Counted from the first letter of the stretch, positions 1-8,038 are shown. The stretch is DNA of 21,081 nucleotides from Planctomycetota bacterium (GCA_024274855.1 JAJSAJ010000181.1:1-21081), one strand, 5' to 3'. Notes: generated from the sequence alone by a model not told the origin. Numbers and translations are program-made.

Positions 1-153
1 GAGAGAGAACGTCCTATCCAGTCGACGGCCGCATTGGAGACTGTGAACACACTCGGGCAAACAGATGCACGTCGTACTTCCGAACCGATCGCGGGCCCAG
101 CAAAACACTATGGCACCCCGTCACGAAACCCCGTCACGAAACCCCGTTTATGA
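1..153 (+). CDS. Possible C-terminal tail of an upstream gene (partial)
   Basis: Frame 1 is open from the first base to a TGA at 151-153, giving 50 residues with no recognisable motif. The last third is written by a 13-base tandem repeat, so the end of the frame may be non-coding drift. The minus strand is also open over part of this stretch, so the call rests only on the absence of stops. Weak; no function can be assigned. Confidence 0.22.
   Translation, partial: ERERPIQSTAALETVNTLGQTDARRTSEPIAGPAKHYGTPSRNPVTKPRL
115..148. repeat. 13-base tandem repeat, two full copies plus 8 bases
   Basis: The unit ACCCCGTCACGAA occurs at 115-127 and 128-140, and a third partial copy (ACCCCGTT) follows at 141-148. 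The two full copies are identical, which suggests a recent slippage duplication. It lies in the possible tail of the upstream frame, just before the hairpin-rich leader. Confidence 0.85.
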
Positions 154-258
154 TTTCCTCATCAGATGATGATTATCCAGCATTCCAGACGATTGTCCAG
201 CCATCTGCAGCCACTTCAAGGGCATGGTCGAGCAAACCCGGGACTGTATTACTAACGT

Positions 259-459
259 GGGCTTCGCCCGCAATCCAAGTGGCGGAGCCACGACCAGTAT
301 TGTCGAACGGACGCCCACGTCCGTTCATTCGACGGACCTGGAGGTCCGTCGGACAAGATGCGCGCACCGTGCGCGCATGTCACAACCTAAGACGCTAACG
401 AGGCAGGGCCTCGAACCAATTACGAGCTACCGCTCGATGGTGGTTGGCGGCCTACCGCC
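259..459. repeat. Array of eight short perfect hairpins upstream of the CBM9-like gene
   Basis: Perfect inverted repeats follow one another: 259-269 (GGGC/GCCC, loop TTC), 279-291 (GTGGC/GCCAC), 305-326 (9-bp arms, loop CCCA), 330-351 (10-bp arms around GG), 358-378 (10-bp arms around one C), 399-413 (CGAGGC/GCCTCG), 423-436 (CGAGC/GCTCG) and 446-459 (GGCGG/CCGCC). No long credible reading frame occupies the stretch. The last hairpin ends just before the ribosome binding site of the gene at 481. The stretch could be an accumulation of extragenic palindromic elements or a structured leader RNA. The sequence shows the pairing; the role is unknown. It does not fold as a tRNA that I can recognise. 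Confidence 0.75.
358..378. repeat. Palindrome ATGCGCGCAC-C-GTGCGCGCAT, copy 1
   Basis: Ten-base arms pair perfectly around a single central C. A 21-base relative with 19 identical positions lies at 11661-11681 in another intergenic gap, so this is a dispersed element rather than a one-off. Confidence 0.8.
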
Positions 460-465
460 CGCGAT

Positions 466-471
466 AAGGAG
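466..471 (+). promoter_or_regulatory. Ribosome binding site for the CBM9-like gene
   Basis: AAGGAG lies 9 bases before the ATG at 481. It fixes that start and separates the coding region from the hairpin array just upstream. Confidence 0.7.
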
Positions 472-480
472 AGTTCGTCG

Positions 481-1131
481 ATGCCTGCACCAAAGACCTA
501 CGAAGCATGTTATGTGCCGGACGCCATCATTATTCCTGACGGCATTTTAGCAAAACCGGCATGGGAACGGGCGAACATCGAGACAGACTTCAGCTTTCCC
601 TGGGAAGAACGCCTGGTTCCCCGCACCGAGTTTCGCGCTCTGTTCGACGCGAGCGCGTTCTATTTTTCGTTTTGCGTCGACGACGAAGACATCGTCCTGG
701 TCGACAGTTTCCGAACCAAGGAAGATGTTGTTCGGGAAGACCGCGTGGAGCTGTTTTTCGCATTAGACAGAGACTTGGCGCAGTATTTCTGTCTGGAAAT
801 CGATCCACTGGGCCGAGTACTTGACTATCGTGCTTCGCATTACCGCAAGTTCGATTTTTCCTGGAGTTTCCCCGGGCTGGACGTTGTCGGTCAACGAACG
901 CGTGCCGGCTACGTGGTGGAAGGGCTGATCCGCTGGGAGACGTTCCAAAGGCTCGGCTTTCCACCTCCCGACTCGGGCCGCACAATCAAGCTCGGTATCT
1001 ACCGTGCCGAGTTCCAACACACAGAGGGGCGGCAGTGGCGCGAAGGCTGGATCAGCTGGGTCGATCCTCGGACCGAACAGCCCGACTTTCACGTCCCCGA
1101 ATCATTCGGGGAATTGAAAATGGTATGGTAA
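481..1131 (+). CDS. CBM9-like carbohydrate-binding domain protein
   Basis: A 216-residue protein that resembles the stand-alone carbohydrate-binding module family 9-like fold (DOMON-like beta-sandwich). The supporting pattern is an N-terminal segment with a conserved PAWERA stretch, then FDASAFYFSFCVDDEDI at about residues 55-71, then REDRVELFFALDRD at about 84-97, and a C-terminal WISWVDP stretch near 188. Such domains bind glycan ends or line glycan-active enzymes; the ligand here cannot be read from the sequence. There is no signal peptide or membrane segment, so the product looks cytoplasmic, which is unusual for a carbohydrate-binding protein. The start is supported by AAGGAG at 466-471. 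It converges on the DUF4091 gene, with only 70 bases between the two stops. Confidence 0.8.
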   Translation: MPAPKTYEACYVPDAIIIPDGILAKPAWERANIETDFSFPWEERLVPRTEFRALFDASAFYFSFCVDDEDIVLVDSFRTKEDVVREDRVELFFALDRDLAQYFCLEIDPLGRVLDYRASHYRKFDFSWSFPGLDVVGQRTRAGYVVEGLIRWETFQRLGFPPPDSGRTIKLGIYRAEFQHTEGRQWREGWISWVDPRTEQPDFHVPESFGELKMVW

Positions 1132-1201
1132 CACCTCGAGTTGCAAACAATCGAGAATGCGCCCACAACGCCTATCTACTCGCTCCCCCGGCCGGCTCAA
1201 A

Positions 1202-3679
1202 CTACTGCAGCCCGTCAAGGCTCTTCAGAATCGCGATGCGTAGACGGTCAGCTGCCGTTCGATCTTTGGGATCGTGCCATAGCATCGACTTGGCACCCTC
1301 CGCCTGCAACAGTGCCGCTATCGCACTGGATAGCAATTGTTCGGCTTTCTCGACATCATCAGATGCCGAGCCGCGTTTCTTAGCCCGAGCTATCGCGCTG
1401 CGTAACATCACGCAATACTCGTAATCTTCAACCGACTCGCGCAATGCTTCCATTTGCTTCGCCGCCGTGACACTTGTCGAATCGACAAACATCGGCGTGA
1501 ATCCGAATCGAGCACCGCCGTATTCATTCCAGGATGACGTCTTGCTGTTGTCACCGAAAGCCCAGAAAAAAGTGCCTGTCGCGCCAATGTGCCAACAATG
1601 CCATGCTTGGAGTCGATAGTAGCTGTACGGATCGAGCAGGCGAGCCGGGCCGCTGCACGAATAAAACTGCAAGACGGTCCCCTTCTTCTGCTGGGCACGG
1701 TAGAACGGCTCAAGTGAGGGCGTCTGCAGCCACATCGGCCTATTCGGACAGAGCACATCACAGCACTCCCAAAGCTCGGCCGGCGCTTTGCGTGGATCTC
1801 GATACGTCGGATCTTCCCAAATGATCACATCTGGTTCGGCCGCACGAATTGCTCGAGCCCACGCGATAATTGGCTTCACGTCGGTTCCCTCATGTGGCTC
1901 GTCGCGGAGCAACAGCGCCAACTGATTGGCCGCCACGCCACGGTTTTTAAGGTGTTGGACCCAAGCATGAATCCAGCGAGCGACATGGGATGAAAACTCT
2001 TTGGTTCCGATCGCCGCTCCACCCAGCGAATTGGGGACGCTGGCAAATACATGGTATCGCTTGGCATTCGGCCATTGATCAAGCCACGCGTCCAACTCGC
2101 GAGTATCCAGATGAATCTGGCCGGAAGTCGTGAACTCAACTCGAGAAAGAACACCGCCGGTAGCCCACGGACCGTTGACAAAATGGTCTTGTAAATGAGC
2201 CAAGAATGCGGCTCGATTTTTCTCGGTAATACCGTAGGCGCCACGTCCGTTGCTATAAGACCAGCCCCCAAACAACAATGACGTCTTCCGAGGGAACCTG
2301 ACCGGATGAATGTGCAGTTCGACCGGCAGACGGACGGTCGCGCGCTGGTCCATCTTCAGAACCAATTGGCCACGATAGTCACCCGGGGCTGTGTCCTGAA
2401 CATGAAATGTCATCCACAGCTGGCCGGACAACCCCGGATACAAGTCGATTGGCCAGGTTCCTTCGGACGGTGACACAATTGGAAGCGCCGCCGCGACGGG
2501 TTGACCTTGCTGCGTGTCGGTCCATGGAACTTGATGCATTTGCACATAACTGGGTGTTTCACCGCCCGGCAGCCCTTCAAAATGGCACTGCACGGTCGCT
2601 TTGCCTTTCTGGGTTCCAGCCAAATTCACCGCCACCGCTCGGAACTCGCCTCGCATCACATGGACAACAATCGCACGACTCGGATCGAGGGCGGGTGCAG
2701 CGGCAAACAGCCGGCTCGGATCCCATGGACAGACGGGCCAAGCGGCCAGCAACGGCTGGCCTAGAGCGTGCCACAGATGCGATTGTACGGCAAACAGGCG
2801 AGCATGCTGGGCGCTGTAGGGAAGAACCGCTCGGAAACCGGGCGTATCGACCGATTCCACATCCAGCGCACCCCCAGCTTCGGCAAGTTCGTCCAACAAC
2901 TGCTGCCGGGTTGCGGCATCTTCCAATGATGCCTTTTCGATCGCATCGTGAATCCCCTGTTGGTCCAACCGAAAACGACGCTGAATCCCAAGTTTCTTGC
3001 GCATGCTGACGAAGACGCGGTACGGGTCCGTCGGCATGGCCTTGCCTTTCGGGGCTACTGCCAACAAGGAATCCGGCCCCCGAAACACCTCGACTTCATC
3101 ACAGAATCCGAACGCACCGGAAAAGAAGACGAGGAAACGGACGAAACGCGCGCGTGTTGCCAGGTCATGAGTGACCAGTCGGCGCACTGCATAGCTATCA
3201 TTCGACAGCGGCCCGTTTCGACGACGGTCCAGATCAATCAAGTCACCGACGTCGTAATACGCCTTCCCAGCATCACTGACCAGAATCCGTATGGAAGCCG
3301 GCCACTGGACACCGGCCGCGCCGGCAGCCGTCCGGAGCGACACACCCGAGATCGGCTCGATACGCCCCAAGTCAACTGTAATGGAAGCAAAACCGGAGCT
3401 GGCCCACCCGACGGTGCCCTTTTGAGTCCAGAAGTACCCTTCGGTCAATTTCCCGTCCGTCAGTTGCAAGCGATCCTCGGAATCACTGCAGTATCGATAG
3501 CCGGGATTCGGGACCAGGACGCAAGCCTTGCCCCGTGCCAGATTCTCCGGTGTTTCGGCCGCCACCGACGAAGAGCAGACCGTCACGACTGTCCCCAGCA
3601 GAAAAACAACTCCGGCCAACCACATCTTCCCAAGCGGACCCACTGGACGTTCCGCCATCGAATCACCAAAACAACACAT
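1202..3679 (-). CDS. Exported discoidin + DUF4091 (GH123-like) protein
   Basis: About 825 residues. An N-terminal hydrophobic segment (WLAGVVFLLGTVVTV, then SSSVAA) is a signal peptide. Next is a discoidin/F5-8-type-C-like sandwich (roughly residues 45-205; NLARGKA start, ITVDLGRIEPISGVSLRT core), then a long beta-rich region, and a C-terminal barrel-like half with the LLLRDEP motif. Its Asp-Glu pair (D593-E594) matches the acidic pair that GH123 hexosaminidases use for substrate-assisted catalysis. The SWNEYGG and ALRESVEDYEYCVML stretches are typical of DUF4091 C-termini. A glycoside hydrolase role on amino-sugar glycans is inferred. I chose ATG 3679 because GAGG lies 9 bases ahead; an ATG three codons upstream (3688) has GAGG directly abutting it. 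It lies 80 bases downstream of the PqaA-type gene on the same strand, so co-transcription is likely. Confidence 0.85.
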   Translation of the reverse strand: MCCFGDSMAERPVGPLGKMWLAGVVFLLGTVVTVCSSSVAAETPENLARGKACVLVPNPGYRYCSDSEDRLQLTDGKLTEGYFWTQKGTVGWASSGFASITVDLGRIEPISGVSLRTAAGAAGVQWPASIRILVSDAGKAYYDVGDLIDLDRRRNGPLSNDSYAVRRLVTHDLATRARFVRFLVFFSGAFGFCDEVEVFRGPDSLLAVAPKGKAMPTDPYRVFVSMRKKLGIQRRFRLDQQGIHDAIEKASLEDAATRQQLLDELAEAGGALDVESVDTPGFRAVLPYSAQHARLFAVQSHLWHALGQPLLAAWPVCPWDPSRLFAAAPALDPSRAIVVHVMRGEFRAVAVNLAGTQKGKATVQCHFEGLPGGETPSYVQMHQVPWTDTQQGQPVAAALPIVSPSEGTWPIDLYPGLSGQLWMTFHVQDTAPGDYRGQLVLKMDQRATVRLPVELHIHPVRFPRKTSLLFGGWSYSNGRGAYGITEKNRAAFLAHLQDHFVNGPWATGGVLSRVEFTTSGQIHLDTRELDAWLDQWPNAKRYHVFASVPNSLGGAAIGTKEFSSHVARWIHAWVQHLKNRGVAANQLALLLRDEPHEGTDVKPIIAWARAIRAAEPDVIIWEDPTYRDPRKAPAELWECCDVLCPNRPMWLQTPSLEPFYRAQQKKGTVLQFYSCSGPARLLDPYSYYRLQAWHCWHIGATGTFFWAFGDNSKTSSWNEYGGARFGFTPMFVDSTSVTAAKQMEALRESVEDYEYCVMLRSAIARAKKRGSASDDVEKAEQLLSSAIAALLQAEGAKSMLWHDPKDRTAADRLRIAILKSLDGLQ

Positions 3680-3759
3680 GCTCGACATCCTCGTTAGAAA
3701 GTATCACGAAATGATGGTTCCGGTGTAACGCGGTCGTGAGCCTACCGCACCCCCGTACC

Positions 3760-5154
3760 CTATTTCGCTCGACTCGGGTCTTTATCCGGGAAAGGCAGCC
3801 GATCAGGAACTACACGAACGGCGGTCGTTACTTTAAAGGGAACCATCTCGCCAATATCATAGGTCAATTCGACAAAGTACGCGGTCCATCCGGACTTCGG
3901 CTTCTGCACGTTGCCAATGTAGAGTCCGTCACCTTGGTCTGTCAAAACGGTACGTGTGTATTTTTTCCCAAGTGTCTCAACACGAAAGTCGCGTGCACCA
4001 AAATTCGTCGCTTGCCAAAGATTAACCTGAGTCGGACGCGTGCGAGTCACAACGCGAATCGCGCCGTCCGGCTCGAACGACCAACTCGGATTCGGACGCG
4101 GCTTGTTCTTCAATACCGTCAGATAGAAGGCCAACATATTTTCGACCGCGTCGGTACCTCCGAGCGAATGATCAGCGTTCGGAACATAACGCAACAGTTT
4201 CTCGCCTTTCAGGCCATCAAAGTAGAACTGCGAGGAATCCGGCACGAAAAACTGGTCGCCCGAAGCGTTCATGATGTACTTAGGCATGGTAAGGCGATCA
4301 CGATAGCAATAGGGATCAACCAGCTCTTGGAGTTTCTTCATCGCCGGTGTACCGAGGTGCCTGAAGACCTTGTGGTGCACATAATCCCCGACCGAAGGCG
4401 CACAGAAGCCATACACAGCGTAGTGATGGCGCATCGACTGCTCGACATTCAACACGTCAATCACAATCGGGATGATGGCCACGACGCGCCGGTCGACAGC
4501 TCCCGTTATCCATGTCGTCCATCCACGTTTTGATCCTCCAGCCACCACGAACTTATCAACCTTCACTCCCCCACCCTGCTTGTTCGCTAGCAACGCCGTC
4601 ACCGTATCCATCGCACGTACAGCACTCTTGACCATGGGATTGCGGGCCGGCCAGGTTGGATCGCCCGTCTTGAAGAACTGGTCCCATGTGTATGCGACAA
4701 GATCATCTTCCACGCGTTCCTTGCCGTCACCGTGAAAAATCAATGGCTGATTGGGAACCATCTTCAATGTGGTAACCACGGACTGCGACGCAATCGCCAG
4801 TTTGAGCGTCCTTTCATCTGGCCCGCTCGGCGCGTCGCGACCATTCGACCCACCGGCAATCATCAGCAGGCCGGTTTCATGCCGCACGACATCCGGCTTG
4901 ACAACAATAAGCCAATGCTGCCACGCTGGGCGATTCACTTCGTCTTTTGACCGCCACGTCTGGGAGGTCATATCGACAATGAACGTCGTCGCACCCTTGG
5001 TTTTGACTGTTCGGACAACATTCCAGTTGTAACTCGAATCTGGTTTGTTCACGTATTTATCCAACGCTGTTTTCTGCGCAAGCACCAAGCCGGAAGGGAG
5101 CAGGCTCAAGACGAACAAAAACGAAAACAGACGCTGCATTTGACTCTTCTGCAT
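3760..5154 (-). CDS. PhoPQ-activated pathogenicity-related (PqaA) family alpha/beta hydrolase, exported
   Basis: 464 residues from the ATG at 5154. A signal peptide (LFSFLFVLSLLPSGLVLAQ) is followed by the PqaA family pattern: ALDKYVNKPDSSYNW, the nucleophile elbow AGGSKRGWTTW with Ser208, the ASGDQFF segment with Asp300, and the NADHSLGG segment with His329. Together these give a complete Ser-Asp-His triad. Family members are secreted or periplasmic alpha/beta hydrolases of uncertain substrate; despite the name, most are not virulence factors. The frame is open to 5223, but the internal ATG at 5154 has GGAAAGG about 10 bases ahead and puts the signal peptide at the N-terminus. It precedes the DUF4091 gene on the same strand (80 bases from this stop to that ATG), which suggests a shared role in polysaccharide or ester breakdown. 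Confidence 0.88.
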   Translation of the reverse strand: MQKSQMQRLFSFLFVLSLLPSGLVLAQKTALDKYVNKPDSSYNWNVVRTVKTKGATTFIVDMTSQTWRSKDEVNRPAWQHWLIVVKPDVVRHETGLLMIAGGSNGRDAPSGPDERTLKLAIASQSVVTTLKMVPNQPLIFHGDGKERVEDDLVAYTWDQFFKTGDPTWPARNPMVKSAVRAMDTVTALLANKQGGGVKVDKFVVAGGSKRGWTTWITGAVDRRVVAIIPIVIDVLNVEQSMRHHYAVYGFCAPSVGDYVHHKVFRHLGTPAMKKLQELVDPYCYRDRLTMPKYIMNASGDQFFVPDSSQFYFDGLKGEKLLRYVPNADHSLGGTDAVENMLAFYLTVLKNKPRPNPSWSFEPDGAIRVVTRTRPTQVNLWQATNFGARDFRVETLGKKYTRTVLTDQGDGLYIGNVQKPKSGWTAYFVELTYDIGEMVPFKVTTAVRVVPDRLPFPDKDPSRAK

Positions 5155-5332
5155 ACAATCATCGCCTTTCCGAGGATCCTTCGAATTGGACGGACGTCCT
5201 ACAAACGGACTGTAATTCCACAAGATGACTCAAACGCCCCAAGGCTGGCCTTGATCGCAATCCGGTCCAGCAGCGGGCAAACAGGTTCCGGCTGCAGTTC
5301 CAAACCTCTTGTAGTGCCCTGGATTACACCAT

Positions 5333-5353
5333 GTCCCGCTCGGCAAGCGGGAC
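5333..5353. repeat. Hairpin GTCCCGCT-CGGCA-AGCGGGAC
   Basis: Eight-base arms pair perfectly around a five-base loop. No T-run follows on either strand, so it is not an intrinsic terminator. It has the same build (short GC arms, 3-5 base loop) as the hairpins at 259-459. Confidence 0.7.
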
Positions 5354-5646
5354 CTACCTGGACCACCTTACGATCAAGGCCCCCAAGGCTCTTTCAAGCC
5401 GCGGCACCCGGATCGAAACGAACACGCCGTATTCGCATCCTGAACGCCATCCTACTTGCTGATCCAACGATTCACAACTCGCATTCGCCCGCATGTGCTC
5501 CACGCACAGTGAATCCAGTTGTCCTACAGCCATCACACGAGAACCGGTCGGACAAGGAACGGAAAGAGACCGTGTGGGCGGAACAGCAGCGTGTTCCACC
5601 GGCACGCATCTGATGTGAACGGCATCAATCCGCGACCATTTTTTGC

Positions 5647-5676
5647 TTGTGGCGCTGCCATCGCATGGCGTACAAT
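5647..5676 (+). promoter_or_regulatory. Candidate promoter for the nitrilase gene
   Basis: TTGTGG at 5647-5652 and TACAAT at 5671-5676 are 18 bases apart and lie about 60 bases before the ATG at 5737. The -10 box is good and the -35 box is partial. Prediction by eye only. Confidence 0.3.
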
Positions 5677-5736
5677 ACTTGACCTGAACCCCCATTTTGT
5701 TGTTTTGTCATCTTTTTGTTTTGAAGGCGCGATGCG

Positions 5737-5874
5737 ATGAATCCACACAAGTTCTCTTGGACCCACATTTAGTCATGTTCGTGCGGCAAACGTGCCACGA
5801 CACTGATCCTGATCGCCAGTCTGTCGGCGAGTCTTGCCGAATCCTCGCATGCCGACAAACCGGTCAACGGCTGG
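5737..5874 (+). pseudogene. Interrupted 5' end of the nitrilase gene: ATG, in-frame TAG, signal peptide
   Basis: In the same frame as the nitrilase body an ATG at 5737 is preceded by GAAGG at a normal distance and encodes MNPHKFSWTHI. It then meets a TAG at 5770-5772 and continues without another stop as SCSCGKRATTLILIASLSAS and onward to SSHA, a clear signal-peptide core, straight into the body. There is no ATG or GTG between the TAG and the TTG at 5875. So a single base change (or a sequencing error) appears to separate the natural start from the gene, unless a CTG is used as start or the stop is read through. Confidence 0.55.
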
Positions 5875-7131
5875 TTGCCCGCATCACCACGGAAGGAGAT
5901 ACGGCCGGAGTTTGCATACCATAACACCGGCGGGCGATCGAATCACGACTGTCTGGTGATCGAAGCTCCCAACCGCCCGGGCCTCGACGGCTACTGGAAA
6001 AACACCTTTCCGGTAACCGGCGGTCAATACTATCGATTTTCAGCATATCGAAAAGTCGACCGGGTCAAGTCACCGCGACTTTCCGCAGTCGCGCGTCTTA
6101 TCTGGCAGGACGACCAAGGCAAGCTTGTTCCGACCGATCGGCCGGTTGTTGATTTCTACCGCAAAGGAGGCACCAGCTATGTCCAACCAGAATATCCAAC
6201 CGACAAACCGGAAGGCACCGACGGCTGGGTCGAGGTTTCAGACACCTACCGCGCCCCGTCGAAGGCAACACGAGCGGTCATCGAGCTGCACTTACGATGG
6301 GCACCGGGCGGACGAATTCAGTGGAGTGATATAAGCCTGCTGAAAGTGCCGAAACCACGCGCTCGGAAAGTACGCCTGGCGACCGTCCATTTCCGGCCCC
6401 GTGGCGGCAAGACGCCAGCCGGTAATTGCCGCCTGTTTGCTCCGTTGATCGAGAAGGCGGCCCAACAGAAGGCAGACCTGGTCCTGTTGCCCGAAACGCT
6501 GACTCTGTATGGAACGGGCCTCTCCTATATCGAGGCCGCCGAGTCGATTCCTGGTCCGTCGACCGAGTATTTCGGACGCTTGGCGCGCAAGCACGACCTG
6601 TACATTGTCGCCGGCCTGCTGGAGCGCGACGGCCCATTGGTCTACAACGTTGCCGTTCTGATCGGGCCGGACGGAAACATCATCGGTAAGTACCGCAAGG
6701 TTTGCCTGCCGCGCGGCGAGGTTTCCGGCGGCGTTTGCCCAGGCAACGACTATCCCGTTTTTGACACGCGTTTTGGTAAGGTTGCCATGATGATTTGCTA
6801 TGACGGATTCTTTCCCGAAGTGGCACGCGCTTTGGCCAACCGAGGGGCAGAAGTCATTGCGTGGCCCGTGTGGGGATGCAACCCTCTGTTCGCTCGAGCT
6901 CGGGCGGCTGAGAATCATGTCTATCTGATCAGTAGCACCTACACGGACTTCAGCCAAGACTGGATCGTTTCGGCTGTCTTCGACCACACGGGCCAGACCA
7001 TTGCCTTGGCCAAGAACTGGGGCGACGTCGTTGTAGCCGAAGTCGATTTGAACCAACGCACACAATGGTCTGGAATCGGCGACTTCAAGGCCGAATTGCC
7101 TCGCCATCGCCCGCCGGCCGATTGCCCGTAA
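5875..7131 (+). CDS. Carbon-nitrogen hydrolase (nitrilase superfamily) with N-terminal sandwich domain
   Basis: 418 residues are open from a TTG at 5875, but the true protein probably begins at 5737 with a signal peptide (see the entry for 5737-5874). Residues 1-155 form a beta-rich galactose-binding-like or CBM4/9-like domain (TFPVTGGQYYRFSAY, WVEVSDTYRAPS). Residues from about 163 to the end are a nitrilase/amidase domain with the full triad: Glu207 in LLPETLTLYG, Lys275 in KYRKVCLP, and Cys308 in MMICYDGFFPE. Family members hydrolyse nitriles, amides or N-carbamoyl groups, and the substrate here is unknown. An exported nitrilase fused to a binding domain is unusual outside planctomycetes and relatives. 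The frame stays open for 43 more codons after the TAA at 7129-7131. Downstream is the convergent universal stress gene. Confidence 0.85.
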   Translation: MPASPRKEIRPEFAYHNTGGRSNHDCLVIEAPNRPGLDGYWKNTFPVTGGQYYRFSAYRKVDRVKSPRLSAVARLIWQDDQGKLVPTDRPVVDFYRKGGTSYVQPEYPTDKPEGTDGWVEVSDTYRAPSKATRAVIELHLRWAPGGRIQWSDISLLKVPKPRARKVRLATVHFRPRGGKTPAGNCRLFAPLIEKAAQQKADLVLLPETLTLYGTGLSYIEAAESIPGPSTEYFGRLARKHDLYIVAGLLERDGPLVYNVAVLIGPDGNIIGKYRKVCLPRGEVSGGVCPGNDYPVFDTRFGKVAMMICYDGFFPEVARALANRGAEVIAWPVWGCNPLFARARAAENHVYLISSTYTDFSQDWIVSAVFDHTGQTIALAKNWGDVVVAEVDLNQRTQWSGIGDFKAELPRHRPPADCP

Positions 7132-7298
7132 CTCGTCAGCAGCCACAAGACCAAACCGGGCGTTGCCCGAATCTTCTATCACATGGCGGCTCGCCAGGCA
7201 GACACCGCATTGCAAAAGAAGATCCTCGCCAAGCTTAGCGCACTGGCTACCCAAAAACGGTAGAACAACCAGACGTTTTGTGCTCACGGCCAAGCAGC

Positions 7299-7763
7299 CT
7301 ATTCGGCCGACTCACCCTCGTCTTGGACATCCTTCGGTCCACATGGATGCTTGAATGTCAGGACGGGGCAAGGGGCCCGACGAACAACAGCCTCCGCGAC
7401 ACTCCCCATCAGCAAACGCGTCAATCCAGTTCGACCATGTGTTCCCATGACAATCATGTCGGCATTCTCCTCTGCCGCCAGTTCAGCGATAGCCGTCGCC
7501 GGCTCGCCAGCCAACAAACGATGCTCGTATGCGACAGCAGGATCCGTCGGCACGACCCGATCGAGCATTTTTTGAAGATCTTCGCTGGCAGGCTCTGGAA
7601 TACCGTAGTACATTTCACCGCCACCATACGCCAAAGGGGACTCCTCAACATGGACGATCAGCAGCTTGGCGCCCGTGTCACGTGCCAATGAAGTTGCCAA
7701 CCTCAGCGCTGCCGTACCGCAGTGGGAAAAGTCTGTCGGATAGATAATCTTATCTGCTTTCAT
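7299..7763 (-). CDS. Universal stress protein (UspA family)
   Basis: 154 residues, one Usp domain. The N-terminus IIYPTDFSHCGTAAL carries the conserved Asp11. The ATP-binding signature G-2x-G-9x-G-S is complete in GTHGRTGLTRLLMGS (residues 107-121), and APCPVLTFKHP gives the usual C-terminal strand. This places it with the ATP-binding UspFG/MJ0577-like branch, cytoplasmic proteins that respond to stress or energy state. The start is supported by GGGGGAGG seven bases before the ATG. It is the last of a run of minus-strand genes but has its own 275-base upstream gap after a terminator at about 8000-8030, so it is probably a separate transcript. Confidence 0.95.
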   Translation of the reverse strand: MKADKIIYPTDFSHCGTAALRLATSLARDTGAKLLIVHVEESPLAYGGGEMYYGIPEPASEDLQKMLDRVVPTDPAVAYEHRLLAGEPATAIAELAAEENADMIVMGTHGRTGLTRLLMGSVAEAVVRRAPCPVLTFKHPCGPKDVQDEGESAE

Positions 7764-7999
7764 GACGCTTCCTCCCCCGTGGTTTGCAAGACCGGAAGTT
7801 ACCCGTAGGACCGCTAATCACACACCCAAACCAGGTTATTCACGTTTCCACGCGATTTGTGATCTGAATTCGCATACGTACAACACATCGCACCCGCGTC
7901 GCGATAAGGGCAAATGTTGCTGGAAGTCTCCGCAAGAGACGACAAACAACGCAAACTGGCACGCCCAATCTGTCGTTTCTATAAAACATTCGACATGGA

Positions 8000-8030
8000 G
8001 AAGAAAAACGAGCTGCCTGCGGACAGCAGC
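8000..8030 (-). terminator. Intrinsic terminator after the GYF_2 gene
   Basis: Read on the minus strand, GCTGC-TGTCCGCAG-GCAGC (8030 to 8012) is followed by TCGTTTTTCTTC. It begins nine bases after the stop of the GYF_2 gene at 8039. The arms are only 5 bp, but the T-run and position fit Rho-independent termination. Confidence 0.55.
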
Positions 8031-8038
8031 ACATGCTG

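Larger units (their letters stand above)
5155..5736. other. Divergent intergenic region, no gene seen
   Basis: This 580-base gap separates the minus-strand PqaA-type gene from the plus-strand nitrilase gene, so it must hold both promoters. It contains a perfect 8-bp hairpin (5333-5353), an 11-base inverted repeat (GGCCTTGATCG at 5247-5257 against 5371-5381) and a direct repeat CCCCAAGGCT (5237-5246 and 5381-5390). Reading frames here lack recognisable protein features. Confidence 0.6.

Noticed and set aside
399..460. tRNA-like look on the minus strand (GGTAGCTC followed by GGTTCGAGGCC)
   Set aside because: The T-arm does not close, no acceptor stem or anticodon arm can be formed, and the bases are already used by three short hairpins.
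2948..3697. 249-codon plus-strand frame
   Set aside because: Antisense to the signal peptide and discoidin part of the DUF4091 protein.
3736..4533. 265-codon plus-strand frame
   Set aside because: It lies wholly antisense to the PqaA-type gene, which has a signal peptide and full triad; the plus-strand product has no motif.
5680..5720. TTGACC followed by a T-rich stretch as a promoter
   Set aside because: No acceptable -10 box 16-18 bases downstream; the upstream TTGTGG/TACAAT pair fits better.
7247..7263. Hairpin CTACC-CAAAAAC-GGTAG between the convergent nitrilase and Usp genes
   Set aside because: Five-base arms and no T-run after the stem on either strand; too weak to call a terminator.
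6292..7293. 333-codon minus-strand frame
   Set aside because: Antisense shadow of the nitrilase body; low-complexity composition and no family features.
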